This document shows, in pieces, positions 8,776 through 18,863 of a DNA stretch of 64,000 nt (position 1 is the stretch's first letter; each line of letters starts with the position of its first letter). A model generated the notes under the pieces. It was not told the DNA's origin, ran no database searches, and saw nothing but the letters and a program-made list of their open reading frames with translations. The stretch is from Streptomyces sp. NBC_00259 (GTDB lineage: Bacteria > Actinomycetota > Actinomycetes > Streptomycetales > Streptomycetaceae), in contig NZ_CP108080.1 of the NCBI RefSeq assembly GCF_036181745.1, positions 62,001 through 126,000 of the forward strand, written 5' to 3'. A program made the position numbers and the translations under genes.

Positions 8776-9684
8776 TCAGCCGGTCTGCCCCTGGAGGACC
8801 TGGCGGGTGATTCTCAGCTGCCTGTCCCGCAGCGCGGTGCGGTCCTTGAGCACGTCGGGGTGATCGTCGAGCCAGCGCTGCTGCATCACGGCGAGTCTGG
8901 CGTAGGCGGTGCGCAGGTATCCGGTGTCCTGCTTGCAGTGGACGTCCGCCTTGGTTGCGGGGTGGGTGCGGATGTCCGCGTCGGGCGGCAAGGCTCTGAT
9001 CAGGTCGAGGGGGTCTTTGGCCTGGACGCGGTTGGTGAGCATGCACTGCCGCCAGCTCTCGTTCGCCTTGCGGAAGAGGGAGTCGTGCTTGAGCCACTTG
9101 AACGCTGTCTGCTCCCCTTCGTTGAGCTGCATCCGCAGTTCCGTCCACCGCACCCGGCCGTCGCCCAGCATGTGCTTCTCCGCCTCGGCCTGGCAGCCGC
9201 TCGCCGGCATGGTCACCTTGAGCAGCTTGCCCTTGACGGAGATCTCGTTTCCGGGTTTGCCGTAGAGGGCGCGGTTGAAGGCCTCTCCTTGCGGCTGCTC
9301 CGGTGGCGCTTGCGTCTGGCTGTCCGCCCCGATTTCTTCGAGGCTCTCGAGACCGAACGGAGTCGGGCGGGACACCGCCGCGTCACCCGCCTTCGCCACG
9401 GGAGCGGGCTTGAGCGTGAATCCGCGCTCGGCCATGCAGGCGACGAGGACCTGTTGCTGGGCGGTCGCGATCTGTTCGCCGCTCTGGGTCCAGGCGTAGA
9501 GCTGGGTGTAGATCGGCGGACGCAAGCCTTGTTCGGCCAGTGCGGCCGGGGACAGCGGACGATGGGGCCGGGGTTCGGGGTTTTGGGCCCTCGCGTCGGC
9601 CAACGCCCAGATCGTTGCGCCCACAGTGGCGGTCAGGACGCAGGCGGCGATGTGCCGGCGAGTGCCGTGGAAGCTCAGTGCCAT
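8776..9684 (-). CDS. Secreted hypothetical protein with four conserved-looking cysteines
   Basis: 302 residues. The N-terminus (ALSFHGTRRHIAACVLTATV) has an Arg pair and a hydrophobic core followed by ADARA, fitting a signal peptide or anchor. The mature part contains Cys in VACMAERGF, ASGCQAEAEK, RQCMLTN and VHCKQDTGY, spaced as if they form two disulfides, and is otherwise charged and helical. I do not recognise the family. It ends near the broken DHFR-like gene in convergent orientation and lies just downstream of another secreted protein on the same strand. Confidence 0.65.
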   Translation of the reverse strand: MALSFHGTRRHIAACVLTATVGATIWALADARAQNPEPRPHRPLSPAALAEQGLRPPIYTQLYAWTQSGEQIATAQQQVLVACMAERGFTLKPAPVAKAGDAAVSRPTPFGLESLEEIGADSQTQAPPEQPQGEAFNRALYGKPGNEISVKGKLLKVTMPASGCQAEAEKHMLGDGRVRWTELRMQLNEGEQTAFKWLKHDSLFRKANESWRQCMLTNRVQAKDPLDLIRALPPDADIRTHPATKADVHCKQDTGYLRTAYARLAVMQQRWLDDHPDVLKDRTALRDRQLRITRQVLQGQTG

Positions 9685-9748
9685 GTGAATCCTGTCGAGG
9701 TCCGGAACGTGCGGGCCCGGATTGCGCCGGGCCCGCCGTTCACCGAGG

Positions 9749-10213
9749 TCAGAAGCAGTCGGTCGACGTCCGGCCCGGGAGCGTCAGCCGGCTGGCCCGG
9801 TCCCGGAGGCCGGAGGGCAGCGGATCGCCGCTCTGCGTGCCCGCCTGGTCGACGGTGGAGGCGGAGTTGACGTAGTGACCGGGGTTCAGGCAGAACAGGA
9901 AGCCCGTTCCGTTGGTGTTGTCCCAGTAGTGGCTCTCGTAGTTCCCGGTGCTTGAATTGCTGGCCGAGTAGACGTTGTTGTTGACCGGGCTGTTGTAACC
10001 GGTCCCGCTCACGTTGTATTCGTCGAAGGTGTCGTTGGAGAAGTCCGGATCGGAGTTGAAGAAGGACTGCCGTGCGGAGCTGATGTCGGTGTAGAAGACG
10101 CAGTGGTAGCCGGAGGCGCAGTTGGGGCCGGCGGCCGAGGGGGACGCGCCGACCAGTCCGAGCGTGGCGGTCATGGCGGCCACTCCTGCGACTGCCGCGA
10201 GCCTTGTACGCAT
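9749..10213 (-). CDS. Secreted peptidase-inhibitor-like (I36 / crystallin-fold) protein
   Basis: 154 residues. A clear signal peptide (MRTRLAAVAGVAAMTATLGL, cleavage near SPSAAG) precedes NCASGYHCVFYTD, the C-x-S-G-Y-x-C-x-F/Y opening of streptomycete I36-family inhibitors. Four Cys in total would form two disulfides, and an Asn/Ser/Tyr-rich middle (NSPVNNNVYSASNSS) fits a beta-sandwich. It would act outside the cell, possibly inhibiting metallo- or other peptidases, though many relatives have no tested activity. The start ATG at 10213 is chosen because it begins the signal peptide. Confidence 0.7.
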   Translation of the reverse strand: MRTRLAAVAGVAAMTATLGLVGASPSAAGPNCASGYHCVFYTDISSARQSFFNSDPDFSNDTFDEYNVSGTGYNSPVNNNVYSASNSSTGNYESHYWDNTNGTGFLFCLNPGHYVNSASTVDQAGTQSGDPLPSGLRDRASRLTLPGRTSTDCF

Positions 10214-10708
10214 GTGCTGTCCTGCCTTCCCAGTGGTCCGCTGATGGGTGTTCTGATCGCTTCCCGAGCTGAACCCGAGCTTCACGCTGTGTCCTTTCGC
10301 GTTCTCTACGACTCCGACGTCATCTCCACGGCGGGGGGTGCCTGTTGGACTGGTCGGCGTCGTTCTGGATGGGCGCACCCGTTCCTTCCTTGATCGGAGG
10401 GCCCAGGAGCCGGTGGGCCCGGTACGGGAAGCGATCGTTGTGAGGCGCGGTATAGGACCCGTATAAGTCCTGATGGGGATGCGTGCGGCAGGTGATCGGG
10501 CGTGGCTTCGGCCGGCTGCGCATCGCGGATCTTTGGGGCATGCGGCCAGGGGGTGCCGGCCCGGGAGGCCGCACCAGGCGGCAGTCCGCTGATCCACGTC
10601 AGTGCGGCGTCATGCGTGGGTCGGGCGGGCCGGCGCGGGTCTGCGTCGGAGGGCTGGTGTACCTTCGGGCCGCCAGCGTTGATCCGTGCAGCCTTGGGGG
10701 GCGGCCGA
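10214..10708. other. Divergent intergenic region with a candidate promoter
   Basis: The 495 bp between the inhibitor-like gene and the BTAD-STAND gene hold no convincing ORF. A plus-strand promoter candidate is listed separately at 10438-10467. The region also carries an imperfect dyad GGACCCGTATAAGTCC overlapping the candidate -10. Nothing else was seen. Confidence 0.4.
10438..10467 (+). promoter_or_regulatory. Candidate sigma70-type promoter
   Basis: TTGTGA at 10438-10443 and TATAAG at 10462-10467 are separated by 18 bp, upstream of the BTAD-STAND-WD40 gene. This would leave a leader of about 235 nt. Sequence match only. Confidence 0.35.
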
Positions 10709-13700
10709 GTGGAGTTGGGGATTCTGGGGGATCTGGCGGTCCGTCGCGGGGGCTTGCCGGTCGACATCGGATCGCCCAAGGTGCGTCTGCTGCTCGCGGT
10801 CCTGCTGAGCAGGCCCGACCGGCTCGTGCCTTCGGAGCTCCTGATGACCGCACTGTGGGGCGAGCGACCGCCGCGCTCGGCGCGTAAGAACCTGCAGCTG
10901 TACGTCCATCTACTGCGCAAGGCCCTGGGCCCGGAGCGCATCGAACGGCAGGGCGACGGCTATCGCGTGGTGGCGGGTGATGCGCTGGACGCCACGCGGT
11001 TCGAACGGCTGGCCCTCCAGGCGGAGGAGGCCCTGCGACAGGGTGAGACAGCGGGCGCGCAGGAGTTGCACGGTGAGGCGCTGCGGTGCTGGAACGGGCC
11101 TGCGTTCGCGGAGTTCCTGGATACCGAAGCCGTCGCGACCCGGGCGGCCCGGCTGGAGGAGCTGCGTCTTGCCGTGCATGAGCGGTGGGCCGATTGCGGT
11201 CTGGCCCTCGGCAGGCATGCCGAGGTGGTCGTGGAGCTGACGGAGCTGCTGCCCCGGCATCCCTTTCGGGAGTCGCTCCGCGGCCAGCTCATGACGGCCC
11301 TGTATCGCTCGGGCAGGCAGGCCGAGGCGTTCGAGCTCTACCGGCAGACCCATGCGCTGTACGGGACCGAACTGGGCGTCGAGCCCGGCCCGGGTCTGCA
11401 GCGCCTGCACCAGGCGATGCTCCGCGGCGATGAGGGCCTCATGCCCTCTCCGGTCCCCGTCGCGGCACTGGTGCCGGTCGGGGCCAACCCCTACCGGGGC
11501 CTGCCGGCGTTCACCTCCTCGGATCACGACCGGTTCTTCGGCCGCGACCGGCTGTGCGGGCTGCTGTGGGAGCGCGTGGAACGCTTCCCCGTGGTCGTCG
11601 TGTTCGGCGCGTCGGGATCGGGGAAGACCTCGCTGCTGGCGGCGGGCCTACTGGGCCGGATCCGGCGGGATACGACCGCTCGGTGGCAGCCGGTCATGAT
11701 GACGCCGACCGACCAGCCGGTGAAACAGCTGGCGGCCGCGCTCGCCGAGCACGACCGGCCCGCCGGTCAGGTGCTGCTGGTGGTCGATCAGTTCGAGGAA
11801 TTGTTCACCGTGTGCTCCGATCCCACGGTACGGGAGGAATTCGTCGCCGGGCTGTTAGCGGCGTCCCATGCCGGAACGAAGGTCGTGCTCAGTGTCCGTG
11901 CGGACTTCTTCGTCCAGATGACCGGGCTGAGCGAGCTGGCGCCGGCGCTGATGAGCGAGGCGCAGCTGCTGGTCGGTCCGCCGTCGGCCGCGGAACTGCG
12001 AGAGCTGATCGTCCGGCCGGCGGATCTTGAGGGCTGCTCGGTCGACGCCGATCTGCTGGCCACCGTGGTGGCGGAGGCCTCCGGCGCTGCCGCCGCACTC
12101 CCGTTGGTGTCCCACGCGCTGCGGGAGACCTGGCGCAACCGGGCCGGCCGCACCCTGACTCTCGCGGCGTACCAGGCAGGGGGCGGGATGCACGGTGCGA
12201 TCGCCCAGACCGCCGAGCACGTCTACGCCGAGCTCGAACCCGCCGAGCAGGACCTGGTGCGCCGGCTCATGCAGCGGTTGATCAGCCTGGACGAGGACGG
12301 GGTGCGGGACAGTCGGCGGCGGGTCCCGCAAACCGAACTCGACGGGATGGGCCCGGTCGCGGCGGTCGCGGATGTGGTCGACGAGCTGGTGGCGGCGCGC
12401 CTGGTGGTCGTGGACGAGGATCGGGTGGAGATCGCCCATGAGGCGCTCATCGTGGCGTGGCCCAGGCTGCGGGCCTGGCTGAGCGAGGACCGCCGGCGCC
12501 TGGTCGTACGGCAGCGGCTCACCGCCGCGGCCCGAGTCTGGCAGCAGTCGGGGCGGGACGCCGGAGGGCTCTATCGGGGCTCCGGGCTGGCCGAGGCGCG
12601 CCCGCACCGCTCGGAGCTGAACCTTCTGGAGCGTGAGTTCCTCGACGCCAGCGAGGAGCTGGCCGAGTCCGAACTCGCTGCGGCGCGGCGCCGGGTCCGC
12701 CGGCTGAGGGTCCTGGCGATGGTGCTGGCGGTGCTGCTGGCGGCGACCGTGACCGGGGGCGGTGCCGCCTGGCAGCAGCGGCAGGTGGCACAGCGCGAGC
12801 ACCTGACCGTCCTGGCCCATCAGGCCGCGCTCACGTCGCGCTCGCTGGTCGCCACCGACCCGGACGTCGCCCGGTCCCTCGCCCTGGCCGCCTATCGGCT
12901 GCATCCCGACGCCGACACCCTGGGCGCGGTGATCAGTACGTCGGCGTCCGCGCAGCCCAGCGTCGTACTCAACACGAACGGGCCCGCGTCGTTCGGCCTG
13001 GCCCTGTCCCCTCACGGCTCGTTGGTGGCCGCGGCCACCAGCGACGGCACCGTGGAGCTGTGGGATCCGAACCGACGCAGGAGGCTGGCCTCCTTCACCG
13101 AGCATGTCGTCAAGCCGCTCCCCCAGGGGTTCTTCGCGCTGAGGGTGGCCTTCAACGCTGACGGTACCCGGCTGGCGTCCCTGGCCCGGTTGAACAATCC
13201 GAAGCAGCCGACCGGAGGCTCGGTCGTCGTGCGGGAGGTCCGGTCGAGGAAGGTGCTGTTCAAGCAGGTCGTGTCCGGCGACCTCAGCAACGGTCTGGCC
13301 TTCAGCGCCGACGGCACGGTCGTGGCCTACGGCACGGGCGAGGGCACACGGGTGTCCACGCTGGGCGTTGGCAAGGCCGTGTTCCTGCCCACCGGTATGC
13401 CCGCGGCACTCAGCCTGGCCGGCGATCAGCGCTCGCTCGCCGTCACCCGTACCGATGGGACGGTGGCTGTCTGGGACATCGAAACCGGTCGCCGTCGCTT
13501 CGAGCTGAACACCGAAGGCGCCCAGGTGGCCCGGTTCGGCTCCACATCCGATGTCCTGGCCACGGCCTCCGAAGAACACGGCATCAGGTTCTGGCGGCTG
13601 ACCGGCCGCTCGGCCCGCCAGTTCGCCGACCTCCCGGTGCAGACGGCCTTCCCCTGGATGATCTCCGCGCCGGTCGGTGATCGGATCGCGATCGCCGACG

Positions 13701-14842
13701 AAGAGGGCATGATCTCGATCTGGGACTACCGGCGCCGCGAGCAGATCGCCCGCCACGCCGACCGCTACCGCTCGGAGACCATGGCTCTGGACCTGGCACC
13801 GGATGCGAGCACGGTGGTCTCGGGCGGCCTGGGACGCACCATCGTGGTGCGCCGGACGGCCCTTCCCTTCAGCGGTCACGGCGGCGCCGTGAACGACGTG
13901 GACGTCAGCCCCGACGGCCGGCTCGTCGCCTCCGCCGGCGACGACAGGTCCGTACGGATCTGGAATGCCTCCGGTGCTGCCGAACGGCTGCTGGGCGGAC
14001 ACTCCGACCATGTCAAGGCAGTCGCGTTCAACCCGGACGCCACGGTGCTGGCGGCCGTGACGCGCGACCACACCCTGACTCTGTGGAACCCGTCGACCGG
14101 GCGGCGCTACACCACCATCGCCTTCACCGGTATAGGCACCGGCACGGACGTCGCCTTCAGCCCGGACGGCAGCACGGTCACCGTGATGTCCCTGGGAGGA
14201 ACGTTCCGCTGGAGGGTCAGCGACCCGGCACACCCCCGTCCACTGCCGGCGCCGGCCGGCCCGCGCACCTCGACCGCCATGGCCTACCCCGCTCGGGGCG
14301 GCCTCCTCGTCGCGAGCACACCGGCCGGCGGCATCGCCGTGTGGAGCACCGCCGACGACCGGCTGGTGAAGGCCTTCCCGGCCACGCAGGGGTCCACGCA
14401 GGACATCGCGGCCACTCCGGCGGGCGATCTGATCGCCACCGCCGGCTCGGACCACACGGTGCGCCTGTGGTCGACACAGACATGGAAAAGCCGGGGCACC
14501 CTGACCGGCCACACCGCAGCGGTCGGCACGCTCGCCTTCAGCAGGGACGGACGCCTCCTCGCCTCGGCAGGTGAGGATCACACCATCGTCGTCTGGGATG
14601 TACGAACCCACCGGCGCATCGCCACCCTCACCGGCCACTCGGCAGACGTGCAGGGCTTGGCGTTCACCCCAGACGGAACCCTGCTGTCCGCGGGAGCCGA
14701 CCAGCGCATCATCCACTGGCCGCTGACCGCGACCGAAGCCATCCGGCGCATCTGCCGAGCCACCGCCCCAACGCCCACCGCGGCGCAACTCGACCGCCAC
14801 CTCCCCGGCCAGGACACCGGCGCGCTCTGCCCGCAGCCCTGA
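10709..14842 (+). CDS. BTAD (SARP)-STAND NTPase-WD40 fusion regulator
   Basis: 1377 residues from GTG 10709, which opens the winged-helix domain (ELGILGDLAVRRGG) and follows a G-rich ribosome site. Residues 1-95 are an OmpR/SARP-type winged helix, 95-245 a bacterial transcriptional activation domain. NPYRGLPAF introduces a STAND NTPase with P-loop GASGSGKTS (about 300-308) and Walker B LLVVDQFEE (about 355-364). A single membrane segment lies at about 667-690 (LAMVLAVLLAATVTGGGAAW). From about 750 to 1350 there are many WD-type repeats (for example GHGGAVNDVDVSPDGRLVAS and LTGHTAAVGTLAFSRDG). The layout resembles AfsR-like regulators with a sensor propeller; the membrane segment splits putative DNA-binding and propeller halves. 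Ligand and targets are unknown. Confidence 0.85.
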   Translation: MELGILGDLAVRRGGLPVDIGSPKVRLLLAVLLSRPDRLVPSELLMTALWGERPPRSARKNLQLYVHLLRKALGPERIERQGDGYRVVAGDALDATRFERLALQAEEALRQGETAGAQELHGEALRCWNGPAFAEFLDTEAVATRAARLEELRLAVHERWADCGLALGRHAEVVVELTELLPRHPFRESLRGQLMTALYRSGRQAEAFELYRQTHALYGTELGVEPGPGLQRLHQAMLRGDEGLMPSPVPVAALVPVGANPYRGLPAFTSSDHDRFFGRDRLCGLLWERVERFPVVVVFGASGSGKTSLLAAGLLGRIRRDTTARWQPVMMTPTDQPVKQLAAALAEHDRPAGQVLLVVDQFEELFTVCSDPTVREEFVAGLLAASHAGTKVVLSVRADFFVQMTGLSELAPALMSEAQLLVGPPSAAELRELIVRPADLEGCSVDADLLATVVAEASGAAAALPLVSHALRETWRNRAGRTLTLAAYQAGGGMHGAIAQTAEHVYAELEPAEQDLVRRLMQRLISLDEDGVRDSRRRVPQTELDGMGPVAAVADVVDELVAARLVVVDEDRVEIAHEALIVAWPRLRAWLSEDRRRLVVRQRLTAAARVWQQSGRDAGGLYRGSGLAEARPHRSELNLLEREFLDASEELAESELAAARRRVRRLRVLAMVLAVLLAATVTGGGAAWQQRQVAQREHLTVLAHQAALTSRSLVATDPDVARSLALAAYRLHPDADTLGAVISTSASAQPSVVLNTNGPASFGLALSPHGSLVAAATSDGTVELWDPNRRRRLASFTEHVVKPLPQGFFALRVAFNADGTRLASLARLNNPKQPTGGSVVVREVRSRKVLFKQVVSGDLSNGLAFSADGTVVAYGTGEGTRVSTLGVGKAVFLPTGMPAALSLAGDQRSLAVTRTDGTVAVWDIETGRRRFELNTEGAQVARFGSTSDVLATASEEHGIRFWRLTGRSARQFADLPVQTAFPWMISAPVGDRIAIADEEGMISIWDYRRREQIARHADRYRSETMALDLAPDASTVVSGGLGRTIVVRRTALPFSGHGGAVNDVDVSPDGRLVASAGDDRSVRIWNASGAAERLLGGHSDHVKAVAFNPDATVLAAVTRDHTLTLWNPSTGRRYTTIAFTGIGTGTDVAFSPDGSTVTVMSLGGTFRWRVSDPAHPRPLPAPAGPRTSTAMAYPARGGLLVASTPAGGIAVWSTADDRLVKAFPATQGSTQDIAATPAGDLIATAGSDHTVRLWSTQTWKSRGTLTGHTAAVGTLAFSRDGRLLASAGEDHTIVVWDVRTHRRIATLTGHSADVQGLAFTPDGTLLSAGADQRIIHWPLTATEAIRRICRATAPTPTAAQLDRHLPGQDTGALCPQP

Positions 14843-14847
14843 CCCGG

Positions 14848-14869
14848 GCACGCCGCCGGCGCGGCGTGC
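14848..14869 (+). terminator. Hairpin terminator after the STAND regulator
   Basis: Perfect 9-bp stem GCACGCCGC / GCGGCGTGC around a CGGC loop, six bases after the stop. There is no U-tract, as is usual in Streptomyces. Confidence 0.5.
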
Positions 14870-15181
14870 TCCCCTGTAAGCGGTCCGTGCCTGGCACCAC
14901 CCCCCAGGGCGGCCGGGTGACCTTCGGAAATACCCGGGCTATACCGACGCAGGGCACGCTCAGCGCACCGGTCGCTCCCCCGCCGGCGAGCTCACGACGA
15001 GGGCCGTACATGGCTGCCCCCACCTCGGCCCTCATCGCGACCGCCATGCGGGCGACACACCGCGACCGAACGCGGCCGTCCCGCAGCGCCCAGCCACAGC
15101 GGAAGGGCACCTGCCGTCCCATCGCCGCCCGCACACCCCGCCCCAGACACGCATGAACTTGGCACCAAAGAAGGAGACACG
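14870..15181. other. Intergenic region upstream of the M23 peptidase
   Basis: About 310 bp with no supported gene. The last bases (GAAGGAGA) form the ribosome site of the following gene. Confidence 0.4.
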
Positions 15182-16246
15182 TTGCTATCCCTCATCCGCA
15201 CGCTCAGCCCAGGGCTGCTCGGCAGACTACTCGTGGCTGTTGCCGCCCTCGTCGTCCTGCCCTGGCAGGCCGCGGCGCCGGCCGCCGCGGCGGCCCCGCC
15301 CATCGCCTTCCAACTGCCCTTCACCTGCGGCCAGCAGTGGCGACTCGACAGCTGGGCACACGCACCCGCGCTCGACATGGTCCGCGAGCCCAACCAGGTC
15401 GGCACCGAAGGAGCACCGCTGCTGGCTCCGGCCTCCGGCACGGTCCGGCAGTCCTTCTACCACTCCAACGCCGGCAACGTGATCCAGATCAACCACGGGC
15501 AGCGCTACTTCACCACATACCTGCACCTGCAGAGCCGCGATGTCAGCGTCGGCCAGACGGTGCAGCGCGGCCAGCTGATCGGCCGGGTCGGCAGGACGGG
15601 GCCTACCTCGAACAACCACCCGCACCTGCACTTCGAGCTCGCCTACGACGCCGACAACAACGGATCCGCCTCCTGGGGCAACTCCACCTCCGAACGGATC
15701 CGCCCCTGGTTCAACGGCGTCGAGTACGGCCAGGCCAACGGCCAGACCTGGCGGAACGTCACCAGCAACAACTGCGGCGGCACACCAGCGCCCACCTGCA
15801 GCGGCGTCAACCTCGACTTCACTGCGTACCCCCTCATCCAGCAGGGATCCACCGGCAGTCTGGTCAAGGCGGCGCAATGCCGGCTGATCGCCGCCGGACA
15901 CAATCCGGGAGAACCGGACGGCGACTTCGGGCCCAACACCGAAACGGCGACGAAGGCCTTCCAGTCCGCCCGGGGCCTCACGGCCGACGGTGAGATCGGC
16001 CCCAGGACCTGGACGGCCCTGCTGTCGTACGGCTCGACACCGGCGCTGCAGAACGGGTCGACCGGCGCGGACGTCAGCCGACTGCAGCGAGCACTGACCG
16101 CGGCACTCGGCCGCACCGTGGGCATCGACGGCGACTTCGGCCCCAACACCGAACAAGCCGTGCGCGACTACCAGACCACCCGCAGCCTCGGCGTCGACGG
16201 CGACGTCGGCCCGCAGACCTGGGCAGCCTTGCAGGCCGGACGATAA
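15182..16246 (+). CDS. Secreted M23-family endopeptidase with two peptidoglycan-binding domains
   Basis: 354 residues. A long signal peptide (GRLLVAVAALVVLPWQAAAP, cleavage near AAAAAPP) precedes an M23 lysostaphin-like catalytic domain with His60 and Asp65 in HAPALDM and the HPHLHFE motif (His148, His150), the usual zinc ligands. Two PG_binding_1 domains follow at about 203-268 and 272-352, each with a DGDFGPNTE repeat. The enzyme should cut peptide cross-links in peptidoglycan outside the membrane. TTG 15182 is preferred: it lies 6-7 bases after GAAGGAGA and starts the signal peptide. Confidence 0.85.
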   Translation: MLSLIRTLSPGLLGRLLVAVAALVVLPWQAAAPAAAAAPPIAFQLPFTCGQQWRLDSWAHAPALDMVREPNQVGTEGAPLLAPASGTVRQSFYHSNAGNVIQINHGQRYFTTYLHLQSRDVSVGQTVQRGQLIGRVGRTGPTSNNHPHLHFELAYDADNNGSASWGNSTSERIRPWFNGVEYGQANGQTWRNVTSNNCGGTPAPTCSGVNLDFTAYPLIQQGSTGSLVKAAQCRLIAAGHNPGEPDGDFGPNTETATKAFQSARGLTADGEIGPRTWTALLSYGSTPALQNGSTGADVSRLQRALTAALGRTVGIDGDFGPNTEQAVRDYQTTRSLGVDGDVGPQTWAALQAGR

Positions 16247-16329
16247 CCACCCTCGTGGGCGGGGAAGCACGGCAACTCCGCCCACGACCGGCGTCGGATC
16301 GGCCGCGAGGACATCCGGTGCTTCAGAGA

Positions 16330-16926
16330 ATCGAGGCCGGCGTCGCGGTGGTCCTGGAGGGGATCTTGCACGAGGCCATGCCGCAGAACCAAAGCCGAGG
16401 CGATCGTGCGGGCGCCGCGTCGCGCGGGGACGGTGGTCGGGACCTGCCGCATATCGGAGTGGGTGGAGTCGGTGCGCTGGGTGGTGCGCTCGTGCACCAG
16501 GCCGGCCTCCTTGAGGCGGGCCAGCGCGAGGTCGAGGAGGCGGTCAGCACGGTCGCCTTCGGCGAGACGATCGCGGAAATCGGCCAGCACGCTGTGGTGG
16601 AACCCGGGGTCATCCAGCTCCATGGCCATCGCGTACTTGAAGTCGATGCGGCAGCGGACCGCCTCGGCGGCCTGCCGGTCCGACAGACCGAGCAGGAACT
16701 GCAGCACACAGACGGTAGCCAGTTGAGCAGGCGAGAGACCCGGACGCCCGTCGCGCGGGTACCAGTCGGCGAAGTCCTCGTCGTGCCACAGCCCGTCGAG
16801 GCGGTCTCTCACCCATATCGCCGTCGTGCCGCCCGGGTTGCTCGCCAGCGCGACCTGCGCAGTCAGAGGCGGGACCTGCTCACCGGAACGTGGGCGAAGG
16901 GACAACGGGCACCTCGACAGCTGCAT
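16330..16926 (-). pseudogene. IS1182-type transposase, N-terminal part only
   Basis: The minus-strand frame reads VRDRLDGLWHDEDFADWYP, GRPGLSPAQLATVCVLQFL, SDRQAAEAVRCRIDFKYAM and HHSVLADFRDRL, the N-terminal domain of IS1182-family transposases, up to TQRTDSTH. After that the sequence departs from the family, so the catalytic C-terminus is missing. It lies just after the M23 gene in convergent orientation. No terminal repeats were identified. Confidence 0.7.
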
Positions 16927-17410
16927 CGGTCATCGGAACCACCCGAGCATGCCCGTTGACCATGCTGCCGCACCGCGAAACTCCAAGATCCCCGACAGAG
17001 TCAAGCTTAGTAGCCGTTGTCGTTCCGATCTTGAGGGGTGGGTGTCGAACGGGAGTCTCGATCGGGTGATCGCAGCTGGTCGCGGGCATGAAGGCAGGGC
17101 CTCTTGGTAGCTCGGGGTTGCGAAGCCAACCGAGATCCAGGAGACCCTGTTGCCGCAGTTGTACGTGCTCGCGCCGGTGGAGTTCAACTCGGCTGCACCG
17201 AGGTGTGATTGTGTCGCTCACCGGTTCGGAAACGCGGCCGATCACCCGGAACGTGTTCGGCGGTATCCCTCGGACATGACGGACGCGGAGTGGGCCGTGG
17301 TCCGGCCGCTGCTGCCGGTGCCCGGCTGGTTGCGTGGCCGGGGTGGGCAGCCGGAAGCGTACCGCCACCGGGCGATGCCGGACGCGATCGGCCATCTCGT
17401 GGACAACGGC

Positions 17411-18863
17411 CAATGCCGTTGCTTGAGAGGTGCAAGTAGTTGCTCTCCCGGCTCGGTGACCGCCGGGGTGCTGGTTCGTTGACCGGACATGCATCCATGG
17501 ATCGGGTTATCCGATGAAGTCCGACTCGGGTTGCTCACCGAGTGGGTCGTTCCTGAGCTGGTGGACGAGGTGCTGGCCGCGTGTGGTCGGCGGGATACCA
17601 AGCCCCGTCCCCTGTCGAGCCGGTTCATGGTCTACTTCGTGCTCGCTCTGGCGCTGTTCCAGCAGGACTCCTACGACGATGTGGCGGAGAACCTGGTCGG
17701 GGCCCTGGGCGAGATGGGCCAATCGGTCCCGAACAAGTCGTCGTTCACAAGGGCCCGCCAGCAGCTCGGGGCCGCGCCATTGGAAGGAGTGTTCCGCCGT
17801 GTGGCGGGGGCGATCGCTCCGCCCACGCTCGAGGCGGCGTTCTGGCGCGGGATGAGAGTTGCCGCGGTCGACGGGTTCTTGCTGGACGTTCCGGAGAACG
17901 ATGCGACACGTGCCGCTTTTGGTGGGCAGGTGGACAGTGCCGGTCGGCCCGTCGGGGTCCCGCAGGCCAGGGTGGTGACGCTGACCGAGACCAGTACGCA
18001 CGCGACGATCGACGCACGGATAGGCAGCTTCAGGAGTGGCGGTGGCGAGCCCGCGCTGGCGGCGGAGATGGCCGGCAGCGCCGCCGGCATGCTGGTGATC
18101 ATGAACCGGGCCTTTCCCGGCGTCGCGCTGTGGAAGGCATACACGCAGGCCGGGGCACACCTGCTGATCAGGGCCCGCACCTTCGTCGCCGCGAAACCTC
18201 TGGAGGTCTTGTCTGACGGGACGTATCTGACGCGGATGAATCTCGCCGGGCAGCGTCGCTCCCATCCGGGCGGGGTGACAGTGAGGGTGATCGACTACCA
18301 GGTGGACGGCGGCGAGACGGTCAGGCTGCTGACTGACCTGCTCGATCCCGGCGACTGGCCCGCCGCGGAGCTGGCAGCCTTGTATCACGAGCGTTGGGAG
18401 GTGGAATCCGCATACCGGCAGCTGAAGACCTTTCAGCGAGGAAAGGCCGAGGTGCTGCGGTCGGTGTCGCCGGAACTGGTGCGGCAGGAGATCTGGGCCC
18501 ACCTGACCCTCCATCACTGTTTGAACCGGATCATCCTGCGGCTGGCTGACGGCGAGGGACTGGACCCCGACCGAATCTCGTTCGTCAAGGTCCTCAAGCA
18601 CACACGACGCAGCGTCGTCCTCCAGGCAGGCCGGTCCGCCCGCCTGCTGCGGCAGTTCGTGAAGCGGATGGCCACGAAAGTCATACGCAAGCTCGACACA
18701 ACGGTCTCCGGCGGCTACGCGAAGCGGACCGCTACACCCGCCATCCGGTCTCGCAGTACATCGTGCGCAAGAAAGACCAGGTCAGGCGAGGCACGCGCCG
18801 GGTTCCCGAGAAGGTCATCACCCTGGCGCCCGCGATACTTCAGTAGCTCAAGCAACGGCATTG
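17411..18863 (+). mobile_element. Complete IS4-family insertion sequence, 1453 bp, nested in an IS5 transposase
   Basis: Ends are perfect 17-bp inverted repeats CAATGCCGTTGCTTGAG (17411-17427) and its reverse complement (18847-18863). The target GGACAACGGC is duplicated on both sides (17401-17410 and 18864-18873). The 10-bp duplication, length and transposase type fit IS4. Borders are certain from the sequence alone. Confidence 0.92.
17489..18846 (+). pseudogene. IS4-family transposase, frameshifted and lacking one catalytic Asp
   Basis: The DDE fold is clear: first Asp in RVAAVDGFLLDVP, the Y-(2)-R-(3)-E-(6)-K signature in YHERWEVESAYRQLK. The second catalytic Asp, normally in a D-R-x-F motif, is Asn here (IMNRAFPG, codon aac). 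Near 18690-18705 the frame shifts: the native C-terminus (RRLREADRYTRHPVSQ ... KVITLAPAILQ) lies in another frame and stops at 18844-18846 inside the right end. The uncorrected frame runs out into the flanking IS5 gene. Two independent lesions make this transposase almost surely inactive. Confidence 0.8.

Noticed and set aside
11855..14851. 998-residue minus-strand frame opposite the STAND-WD40 gene
   Set aside because: Low-complexity shadow of the WD40 region with no recognisable domain.
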